From positions 1 to 21,682 of IMG/VR virus record IMGVR_UViG_3300022929_000260: 21,682 nt of DNA. One strand, 5' to 3'. Positions 12,762-18,131 of the stretch are shown in pieces; position 1 is the first letter of the stretch, and each line of letters starts with the position of its first letter. A program made the position numbers and the translations under genes. The stretch comes from a virus. The notes beneath the pieces were generated by a model. The model searched no databases and was not told the origin of the DNA. It saw only the letters and a list, made by a program, of their open reading frames with translations.

Positions 12762-13025
12762 ATGAGAGAATTTTTAAAAGAGACTAACTACCCTCATGAT
12801 GGGGTGCAACATGTTTATGAGTTTCCGAATGGATACGGTGCGAGTGTAATCAAACACGATTACAGTTATGGTGGTAAGGACGGATTATGGGAACTTGCAG
12901 TTCTCAATTTTGACCTTGACAGAGAAGGTGCTTTAGATTATAATACAGATATAACTGGTGATGTCCTTGGATATCTATCGTGGAAAAATGTAGAAAACTA
13001 TCTACAGGAGATAATGGAACTATGA
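12762..13025 (+). CDS. Hypothetical 87-aa phage protein
   Basis: 87 aa, starting 1 nt after the hydrolase stop. The sequence HVYEFPNGYGASVIKHDYSY, GLWELAVLNFD, and a C-terminal VLGYLSWKNVENYLQEI resembles a small protein found in many tailed phages: a beta-rich core followed by a short helix that contacts itself. No function is assigned (family resemblance from memory). The stop overlaps the start of the next gene. A perfect sigma70 consensus lies inside it at 12916-12944. Confidence 0.65.
   Translation: MREFLKETNYPHDGVQHVYEFPNGYGASVIKHDYSYGGKDGLWELAVLNFDLDREGALDYNTDITGDVLGYLSWKNVENYLQEIMEL
12916..12944 (+). promoter_or_regulatory. Perfect sigma70 consensus inside a gene, TTGACA-17-TATAAT
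   Basis: TTGACA 12916-12921, 17-bp spacer, TATAAT 12939-12944: an exact consensus in all 12 hexamer positions with ideal spacing. It lies in coding sequence and would start RNA near 12951, about 70 nt before the ATG at 13022. It differs from the TATACT family, so it may be fortuitous. Confidence 0.5.
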
Positions 13026-13564
13026 ATTTATTTTACTTACACGAAGAACCTAAAATATCTGCAACACTTCATTGTGACAAACATGTTGTTAAGATGATTA
13101 TCGAGTATGCTCAGATGTTGTCGACTGCTCATAGGATGTTGGACGGAACTCAATACACCGATGCATCCAGTGGACGTAGAATTCAAAGGTGGAGATTACC
13201 TAACTCAAACATGGATGGTGTTCTATACAAGGCATCACATATCAATCACCCATCTACACAATGGGTCAGAGAAAATGCAATTCAATATCAATATGCATAT
13301 GACATGTTTGCAAATCTATGTGACGAATACACTTATCGATATGGTAAGGTTCATATGACTGATACTAAACTCAGGGACTTACTCAATCAATTACCTAAGA
13401 ACATTACACTTGGTGAATGGTCAGAACCACCTCAGTGTATGCCTGATGATGTCAAAGTCAAGAATGACTCTTTATCTGCATACCATAAATACTATGCAGT
13501 TTACAAGAAAGGATTTGCGAAGTGGACTGATAGACCAGTTCCTACATTTATGAATTATGCCTAG
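13022..13564 (+). CDS. Conserved phage protein with CDKHVVKM motif
   Basis: 180 aa from ATG 13022, which overlaps the previous stop; AGGAG lies 11 nt upstream. The N-terminus FYLHEEPKISATLHCDKHVV followed by KMIIEYAQMLSTAHR, then HPSTQWVRENAIQYQYAYDM and a C-terminal WTDRPVPTF, are features of a protein family common in phages and some bacteria, often left as hypothetical or labelled DenV-like (pyrimidine-dimer glycosylase). I do not see the T4 endonuclease V active-site layout, so I do not assign that activity. It is likely cytoplasmic and helical. Confidence 0.65.
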   Translation: MNLFYLHEEPKISATLHCDKHVVKMIIEYAQMLSTAHRMLDGTQYTDASSGRRIQRWRLPNSNMDGVLYKASHINHPSTQWVRENAIQYQYAYDMFANLCDEYTYRYGKVHMTDTKLRDLLNQLPKNITLGEWSEPPQCMPDDVKVKNDSLSAYHKYYAVYKKGFAKWTDRPVPTFMNYA

Positions 13565-13862
13565 ATACGATTTTTTAAACACTGATACTAACGAGATTGA
13601 AGAACATACAATGTCGTGGAAAGTATTAGATGAATTCAAACAAAACAACCCACACCTCAAACAACAAATCAGTGCAATGAATATTGTGGGTGGAACTGGA
13701 GACCGAGTCAAAACAGATGGTGGTTTCAATGATGTTCTACAAAAGATTGCCGCAACACAACCCGACACACCTATGGGTGAACGATATCATAGGAAGTCTG
13801 CAAAGGAAGTGAAGACTAGAGAAGTCATCAAAAAGCATGTTGACTTACAGAACATTAAGTAG
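13557..13862 (+). CDS. FmdB-like N-terminus small protein lacking zinc-ribbon cysteines
   Basis: 101 aa. MPRYDFLNTDTNEIEEHTMS resembles the beginning of FmdB/zinc-ribbon regulatory proteins (MPxYxFxC..C...), but there is no cysteine anywhere in the protein, so no zinc ribbon can form. DEFKQNNPHLKQQ and GGFNDVLQKIAATQP are shared with small T4-like marine phage proteins I remember (unverified). The C-terminus is basic (YHRKSAKEVKTREVIKKH). It overlaps the previous gene by 8 nt with no separate ribosome-binding site. The function is unknown. Confidence 0.65.
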   Translation: MPRYDFLNTDTNEIEEHTMSWKVLDEFKQNNPHLKQQISAMNIVGGTGDRVKTDGGFNDVLQKIAATQPDTPMGERYHRKSAKEVKTREVIKKHVDLQNIK

Positions 13863-13868
13863 TATACT
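13840..13868 (+). promoter_or_regulatory. Sigma70-type promoter, TTGACT-17-TATACT
   Basis: TTGACT 13840-13845, 17-bp spacer, TATACT 13863-13868, overlapping the end of the preceding gene. The expected start (~13875) is only a few bases before the ATG at 13878, so this mRNA would be nearly leaderless, as at 3039-3068; both read TATACT...TATCATG. Confidence 0.6.
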
Positions 13869-13877
13869 GGATATATC

Positions 13878-14531
13878 ATGTATGAATTAGGTGAATTAGA
13901 AGGACTGGATTGTAAGTCCGAACAAGTAGACGGGAAGAGAATCTACACAACCCCAACTGGAGAAAAGTATCCAAGTGTTACAACTGTAACAGGTCTACTA
14001 TCACGTGACCATATCAAACTATGGAGAAAACGTGTTGGTGAAGAAACAGCAAACAGAATTTCAAGTCAGGCTGCAAGACGTGGAACTAGAATGCATAATT
14101 TATTTGAACAATATCTTCGAGCAGAAGAAGATGTAGAGTTTGAAAATGTTCTAGACCAATCCATGTTTCTTGCAGTGCAACCTTACTTAGATGAGATTAC
14201 ACCTATTGCTTTAGAAGCACCTTTGTGGTCACATCATTTAGAAATGGCAGGTCGTGTCGATTGTATTGGTATCGTAGATGATATGTTAACAATCGTAGAC
14301 TTCAAGACCAGTAGTAAGTATAAAGAAGAACACATGGCACAAGGATGGATGACTCAGATGACTGCATATGCAATCATGGTTGAGGAACTAACTGGAGTGC
14401 CTGTGGAACAGATTATAGCAGTTGTTGCTGTAGACGGTGGTGGTGTCCAAGTGTTTGGAAGTGACCCAGTAAATCATGTTGATGATTTGAATCAACTTCG
14501 TCAACAATATAGAAACCTTTACGGAGTATAA
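13878..14531 (+). CDS. PD-(D/E)XK exonuclease, RecB/Cas4-like
   Basis: 217 aa. The RecB-family nuclease motifs are in order: GTRMH (His73), GRVDCIG (Asp128), IVDFKTS (Asp141, Lys143) and QMTAY (Gln160, Tyr164; QxxxY). The Cas4-type iron-sulphur cysteines are absent. Such single-domain nucleases in T4-like phages are thought to act in recombination, repair or host DNA breakdown. The N-terminus (GKRIYTTPTGEKYPSVTTVT) is typical of this phage subfamily. The start is clear because there is no other in-frame ATG before His73. It has only a weak GGA upstream and a promoter whose -10 ends 9 nt away. Confidence 0.85.
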   Translation: MYELGELEGLDCKSEQVDGKRIYTTPTGEKYPSVTTVTGLLSRDHIKLWRKRVGEETANRISSQAARRGTRMHNLFEQYLRAEEDVEFENVLDQSMFLAVQPYLDEITPIALEAPLWSHHLEMAGRVDCIGIVDDMLTIVDFKTSSKYKEEHMAQGWMTQMTAYAIMVEELTGVPVEQIIAVVAVDGGGVQVFGSDPVNHVDDLNQLRQQYRNLYGV

Positions 14532-14532
14532 T

Positions 14533-14988
14533 ATGGAAATAGAAATAGGAAAAGAGTATACGATATATCCTAAATTTAAAAAGTCGTATACAGAACGTGA
14601 AGTGTTCAAAGATAACGATAGTGAAGATAGAGTTGTCATTGAAGCACTTTGGAGAAGTGGTGCATATATCATAAAGATTACTAACGAAGAAGAAAAAGAA
14701 ATGTTAGAAAACTATATGTCAGAAGATGCAACTGGCGACATGGAACCATGTGAATTCGAAGAGAATGAATTCATAGAATCCTATGATGAGTGTGGACGTG
14801 ATGTTTATGTTCACCTTGCAGAAGGTAGTGAAGCAGACGAAGATGCAATTCTAGAAGGTGTTAGTGAAGAAGGACACGACTGGTTTTGGGAAAATAATTA
14901 TGACTCATGGGATGCAGAACACTTCTTTGGTTTACCATTGCAAGTAGATGAAGTTGACCCTGATAACAGATATAACTTGAGGTTTTAA
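14533..14988 (+). CDS. Acidic hypothetical protein, 151 aa
   Basis: 151 aa with a GGAG site 7 nt before the ATG. It starts with a beta-strand-like, basic part (IGKEYTIYPKFKKSYTEREV) and then becomes very acidic (Asp/Glu-rich from ~45 onward), with aromatic patches HDWFWENNYDSWDAEHFFG. The strongly negative charge and Trp/Tyr content could mimic DNA, a feature of some anti-restriction and anti-nuclease phage proteins, but this is inference from composition only. It lies one base after the nuclease gene's stop region and 1 nt before the next gene, so all are in one operon. Confidence 0.65.
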   Translation: MEIEIGKEYTIYPKFKKSYTEREVFKDNDSEDRVVIEALWRSGAYIIKITNEEEKEMLENYMSEDATGDMEPCEFEENEFIESYDECGRDVYVHLAEGSEADEDAILEGVSEEGHDWFWENNYDSWDAEHFFGLPLQVDEVDPDNRYNLRF

Positions 14989-14989
14989 T

Positions 14990-15340
14990 ATGGCAAATTT
15001 TTATAACGAAGAGAAGTTTACTCTAAAACAAGATTGGAATTGGGGTAAGATATTTCATAAATCAGATGATTGGATTCATCAACAAGCATACGATAGTGCA
15101 TATGACAATATGTTAGAGTATCTTGAAATAGGAAGTGAAGACGAACTTACTCAAGTTCACTTAGACGAATGTCAAGCACTTATTGATTACTTAGAAACAC
15201 CTTATTCAGAAGATGGACAAGGTATGGATATGAATGGACATAGTCCAACATACTATGCATACTATAGAGTCATGATGGATTGGATTGAAAACTTTGATGA
15301 TGGTGAGGAAGTAGAACACGCTCCAATAAATTTAATATAA
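14990..15340 (+). CDS. Acidic hypothetical protein, 116 aa
   Basis: 116 aa, GAGG upstream of ATG 14990. It is rich in Asp, Glu, Tyr and Trp (FTLKQDWNWGKIFHKSDDWI, YDSAYDNMLEYLEIG), predicted mainly helical, with no catalytic motif. Like its neighbour it is strongly acidic. Its stop codon overlaps the gp33 start (TAATGA), so gp33 translation depends on this gene being translated. The function is unknown. Confidence 0.65.
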   Translation: MANFYNEEKFTLKQDWNWGKIFHKSDDWIHQQAYDSAYDNMLEYLEIGSEDELTQVHLDECQALIDYLETPYSEDGQGMDMNGHSPTYYAYYRVMMDWIENFDDGEEVEHAPINLI

Positions 15341-15579
15341 TGATAAGTAGAAAAGAATTTACTGAACAAGTTGAAAAAATTCTATCACGTGGTAAAGGTG
15401 TAGATGTAATGTCTGCAATTATTAAAGTATGTGAGAATAACAATTTAGAACCCGAAAGTGCAAAGAGACTTTTAACACCACCTCTAAAGGAAAAGTTAGA
15501 AGCAGAAGCACAAGGACTAAACCTAATCAATCGTGGTAGGACTAGTCAAGGGACAATCACACGATTTTATGAGGATTAA
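15340..15579 (+). CDS. 33: Late promoter transcription coactivator gp33-like
   Basis: 79 aa (T4 gp33 is 112 aa). The core VDVMSAIIKVCENNNLEPES followed by AKRLLTPPLKEKLEAEAQ matches the helical core of gp33, which binds the RNA-polymerase beta flap and links it to the gp45 sliding clamp for late transcription. The C-terminus ends FYED; T4 gp33 has a short hydrophobic-acidic clamp-binding tail at the same place, which may be equivalent. The position just before gp59 and gp32 is as in T4 and supports the call. There is no ribosome-binding site; the start overlaps the preceding stop by one base, suggesting coupled translation. Confidence 0.75.
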   Translation: MISRKEFTEQVEKILSRGKGVDVMSAIIKVCENNNLEPESAKRLLTPPLKEKLEAEAQGLNLINRGRTSQGTITRFYED

Positions 15580-15581
15580 TT

Positions 15582-15878
15582 ATGGAAGTAAATGATATAG
15601 TCACGGTCATTGCACAAAGTGGTGAATACGTTGGTAAGTTCAAATCATCAGAGGGTGGTCTTACACTAGAAGACCCTAGAATGATTCTAAGAGCAGACGA
15701 TGGTGGTATGGGATTTGCAAGAGGTATTGCAGTCACTGGAGAAGAGAATCCTACTTCAGTCACATTCAGTAATTATATTTTTGTGGTACCAACAAATGAA
15801 AAAATTGCAGGTCACTACCAAGAAGCAACTGGTTCAATTGTCACTCCATCCAAAACACCTACTATCGTCACAACTTAA
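15582..15878 (+). CDS. Small beta-rich protein between gp33 and gp59 (Sm-like in appearance)
   Basis: 98 aa, GAGG 7 nt before the ATG. DIVTVIAQSGEYVGKFKSSE, GGLTLEDPRMILRADD, and SVTFSNYIFVVP follow the strand pattern of an Sm/LSm-type small barrel, where a G-E-Y-V-G-K turn is followed by LxLxDP. The C-terminal ~25 residues (GSIVTPSKTPTIVTT) look disordered. A protein of this type between gp33 and gp59 is something I associate with marine T4-like phages. An RNA-binding or structural role is inferred only. It overlaps gp59 by one base. Confidence 0.6.
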   Translation: MEVNDIVTVIAQSGEYVGKFKSSEGGLTLEDPRMILRADDGGMGFARGIAVTGEENPTSVTFSNYIFVVPTNEKIAGHYQEATGSIVTPSKTPTIVTT

Positions 15879-16468
15879 TGACGAGTAGAGAAGGATATGA
15901 TGCATACACTCTTTATCTTGGAATAAAGTTGCACTTCTATACAAAGGATTACGACTTTATAAAATACAATGGTAAGGTGAAGAGTGACATCAACTCTTTC
16001 TTAAAAAGAAAAGATAAATTTCATTTCGGTAAATTATTTAAAATATACAAACAAGACTTACAAGATTTCTACATTGCAAATCTAAGTCTTAAAGATAGTT
16101 GGGCAGGAGACTTGTTAGACAATGAATGTGAACGAGTTTATAAAGACTGGAAGAAGAGACAACAAAAATTGTCATATCTGTATGAAACAGAAGTCTCTGA
16201 TATCCTACTTAAAAGAAATATTCAAAAAGTATTGGAAGTAAAAAATGGACAACATCCAATACTCTTGAAGGAATACATGGCAAAAAATGTTTCACTTGAA
16301 ACACTATGTATCATGGATTCCATTATCGGATTCAGTTCCGATTGGGAGAGACTTATATCTGAAAAGATAGTGTATCCCGATATACATATTAAGATTCAAA
16401 AGTATAAATCATTTATAGATTTTGATTTTAAAAAGTATAAAAATAAAACAATAGAGTTATGTCAGTAG
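15878..16468 (+). CDS. 59: DNA helicase loader gp59-like
   Basis: 196 aa, near T4 gp59's 217. The N-terminus YDAYTLYLGIKLHFYTKDYD followed by FIKYNGKV matches the well conserved start of gp59 (Y-K-LYL-LKLHF...YDFFKYGGK). The rest is basic and helical. Gp59 binds fork DNA and gp32 and loads the gp41 helicase during recombination-dependent replication. The location between gp33 and gp32 is the T4 order. The ATG overlaps the previous stop (TAATGA), so it is translationally coupled. The C-terminus is Lys-rich, consistent with DNA binding. Confidence 0.88.
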   Translation: MTSREGYDAYTLYLGIKLHFYTKDYDFIKYNGKVKSDINSFLKRKDKFHFGKLFKIYKQDLQDFYIANLSLKDSWAGDLLDNECERVYKDWKKRQQKLSYLYETEVSDILLKRNIQKVLEVKNGQHPILLKEYMAKNVSLETLCIMDSIIGFSSDWERLISEKIVYPDIHIKIQKYKSFIDFDFKKYKNKTIELCQ

Positions 16469-16469
16469 A

Positions 16470-16477
16470 CATAAATA
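16470..16477 (+). promoter_or_regulatory. Candidate late promoter -10 (CATAAATA)
   Basis: CATAAATA directly follows the gp59 stop, one mismatch from the T4 late TATAAATA and like the NATAAATA form described for cyanophages. The same string also occurs inside a gene near 13486, so this is weak evidence. Confidence 0.35.
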
Positions 16478-16513
16478 CTATTACAAAATATTCATTTATT
16501 TTAAAAAACCCTC

Positions 16514-16543
16514 TAGACATAGAGAGTAAAAATAGAGTATAAT
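16514..16543 (+). promoter_or_regulatory. Sigma70-type promoter for gp32, TAGACA-18-TATAAT, with dyad on the -35
   Basis: TAGACA 16514-16519, 18-bp spacer, TATAAT 16538-16543. A 5-bp inverted repeat CTCTA-gaca-TAGAG (16511-16524) covers the -35 element and could be an operator or a hairpin. The spacer length equals that of the other promoters here. RNA would start near 16550, giving an ~80-nt leader. Confidence 0.6.
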
Positions 16544-16575
16544 GAATGTTCTTATTATGAAAATAGTGAGTGGTG

Positions 16576-16632
16576 GACTCTTCGGAGTCTTGATATAATG
16601 CGATACAATGTAATACAATAGGAGAATACAAT
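16576..16632 (+). promoter_or_regulatory. gp32 leader: UUCG hairpin and repeated ATACAAT over the ribosome-binding site
   Basis: A very stable GACTC-TTCG-GAGTC hairpin (16576-16589) is followed by an unstructured AT-rich run with three ATACAAT copies at 16603, 16613 and 16626, the last reaching into the start codon; GGAG is at 16621-16624. T4 gp32 represses its own mRNA by nucleating at a 5' structure and coating an unstructured leader up to the start. This layout is analogous, by inference. Confidence 0.5.
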
Positions 16633-17521
16633 GTCATCATTAGATAAATTACGTGCAGCTATGGAATCTGCATCACCTACAGAAGGTGCAAAAAAGTCCT
16701 ACAGTGACGATAGATACTGGAAACCTGAACTAGATAAAACTGGGAATGGATTTGCAGTTGTTCGTTTTCTACCAACCCCACAAAACGAAGAAATGCCTTG
16801 GGTCAGTTATTTTGACCACGGGTTCCAAGGGCCAGGTGGATGGTATATAGAGAAGTCTTTGACTACTCTTAACAAGAAAGACCCAGTGTCTGAATATAAT
16901 ACTCAGTTATGGAATACTGGTATAGAAGCAAACAAAGAGATTGCTAGAAAACAGAAGAGAAGACTCCACTATGTTTCTAACGTCTACGTTGTTTCAGACC
17001 CTAAAAATCCTGATAATGAAGGAAAGGTCTTCCTTTATAAATATGGTAAGAAAATCTTTGAACAACTCAAAGAAGCAATCTCACCTGCATTTGAAGATGA
17101 AGCTGCAATCAATCCTTTCGATTTGAGAGAAGGTGCAAACTTCAAAATCAAAATCAGAAAGGTTGATGGATACTGGAACTATGACAAGTCAGAGTTCGAT
17201 AGTGTCGCACCGTTGTTTGAAGACGAAGATAAGTTGAACGAAACATTTAGTTCTGCTTATTCTTTAACAGACATTATTGCACCAAGTGAATTCAAAACTT
17301 ACGAGGAACTCAAAGAGAAACTCGATAGAGTACTTGGATTAACTGGTTCAGTAAGTACATCTACAGCAGAATCTGTTGCAGAAGACTTGGAAGAAGTGCC
17401 ATGGTCTAATGTCAACACTGAGTCTGTTGCAGACGAACCTGTAATCTCATCAGCAGAATCAACCTCACCATCTGAGGATGAGGATGCGATGGATTACTTT
17501 AAGAAACTAGCACAAGACTAG
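16631..17521 (+). CDS. 32: Single-stranded DNA-binding protein gp32-like, cysteine-free
   Basis: 296 aa (T4: 301). The N-terminal helix with KLRAAMES corresponds to the cooperativity (LAST-like) region. The core has the OB-fold blocks GNGFAVVRFLPTP, HGFQGPGGWYIEKSLTT and RRLHYVSNVYVVSDP. The C-terminus is acidic (SPSEDEDAMDYFKKLAQD), as in T4, where it recruits gp59 and other replication proteins. The T4 zinc site (His64, Cys77, Cys87, Cys90) is missing: the whole protein has no cysteine and the corresponding turn reads KKDPVSEYN. The fold must be stable without zinc. It follows gp59 and has its own promoter and leader. Confidence 0.92.
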   Translation: MSSLDKLRAAMESASPTEGAKKSYSDDRYWKPELDKTGNGFAVVRFLPTPQNEEMPWVSYFDHGFQGPGGWYIEKSLTTLNKKDPVSEYNTQLWNTGIEANKEIARKQKRRLHYVSNVYVVSDPKNPDNEGKVFLYKYGKKIFEQLKEAISPAFEDEAAINPFDLREGANFKIKIRKVDGYWNYDKSEFDSVAPLFEDEDKLNETFSSAYSLTDIIAPSEFKTYEELKEKLDRVLGLTGSVSTSTAESVAEDLEEVPWSNVNTESVADEPVISSAESTSPSEDEDAMDYFKKLAQD

Positions 17522-17703
17522 TTTCTTTTGAGGGGATATTGATATTACATTATGTGTCCGTGTAGTCAATATCAAACTGGTGACGTAGGAATGGGGTCAA
17601 TCAGTAAGGGAAAGGTACTTGGGGTCAAAGCGGAAGTATCGGTTAAGAGCGGGAATGCTGTAAAGTGACGGGGCGACTTAACACTTATTATTAAGAGAAT
17701 ATT
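17522..17703 (+). ncRNA. 182-nt structured leader RNA upstream of phage bS21
   Basis: No open frame, but three clear stems: 17535-17542 with 17566-17573 (8 bp, extended by 5 more pairs 17545-17549/17561-17565); 17614-17620 with 17634-17640 (7 bp); 17642-17647 with 17677-17682 (GTTAAG/CTTAAC, 6 bp). The string GGGGTCAA occurs twice (17593, 17621). TTAAGAG occurs twice, at 17643 and at 17691, where it contains the likely ribosome-binding site; CTTAA at 17677-17681 can pair with either copy. This suggests a translational switch, possibly r-protein autoregulation. It matches no riboswitch I know. The first hairpin could also help end the gp32 transcript, although no T-run follows. Confidence 0.55.
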
Positions 17704-17940
17704 ATGCCAGAAGTAAAACCAAGAATTGATAGAAAAACTAGAAACGAAGAACCATTCGATAGAATGTTAAGACGTTTTAAAAAGGAATGTGACCGTGCAG
17801 GTATCGTGCAAGAGTGCAGGGATAGAAAGTATCATGAGAAACCTAACGATACACGTAATCAAAAAAATCAAGATTTGAAACGTAGAAAGAAACTCAATTT
17901 AAAAAGGTCTCAGTCTGCATCTTATAGAAAAGTAAGATGA
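17704..17940 (+). CDS. rpsU: Ribosomal protein bS21, phage-encoded
   Basis: 78 aa. NEEPFDRMLRRFKKECDRAG is the bS21 signature, followed by IVQECRDRKYHEKPNDTR and a Lys/Arg-rich C-terminal helix, all expected for bS21 (70-71 aa in E. coli). It resembles the gammaproteobacterial pattern (ENEPFD..LRRFKR.CEKAG) more than the alphaproteobacterial one. bS21 sits on the 30S platform near the 16S rRNA 3' end and helps mRNA binding. It is loosely held and exchangeable, so a phage copy can replace the host's and favour phage mRNAs; phage bS21 genes are known from marine metagenomes. It has a 182-nt structured leader and overlaps the next gene by 4 nt. Confidence 0.92.
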   Translation: MPEVKPRIDRKTRNEEPFDRMLRRFKKECDRAGIVQECRDRKYHEKPNDTRNQKNQDLKRRKKLNLKRSQSASYRKVR

Positions 17941-18131
17941 GTAATTGGCACGGTGGTAAGGGTTCTAAGAGAAGGAACTCTGATGAAAAACTCTATGCAG
18001 ATAACTGGGAAAAAATCTTTGGTAAGAAAGAACCCGAATTAAAGGTAAGAAAAAAGACACCTAGTCAAGGTGCAACTCAAGTCCACTCGGACAAAACAAA
18101 ATACAATCGTAAGAAACTTAAGAATATTTAA
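17937..18131 (+). CDS. Small basic phage protein with NWHGGKGSKRR start
   Basis: 64 aa, highly basic. MSNWHGGKGSKRRNSDEKLY followed by ADNWEKIFGKK resembles a short conserved phage protein (GGKGS..R...NWDxIF) of unknown function that I recall from many tailed phages. No structure beyond one helix is apparent. It starts 4 nt inside the bS21 gene (ATGA), so the two are coupled and it may share that gene's regulation. Its 3' end overlaps the convergent structural gene on the minus strand by 14 bp. Confidence 0.7.
   Translation: MSNWHGGKGSKRRNSDEKLYADNWEKIFGKKEPELKVRKKTPSQGATQVHSDKTKYNRKKLKNI

Noticed and set aside
17522-17703. Glutamine riboswitch (glnA/downstream-peptide) or 16S rRNA mimic
   Set aside because: GCGGAAGTATCGG recalls part of the riboswitch core, but the flanking CGTTC/GGAACG elements are absent, and I found no 16S-like segment.
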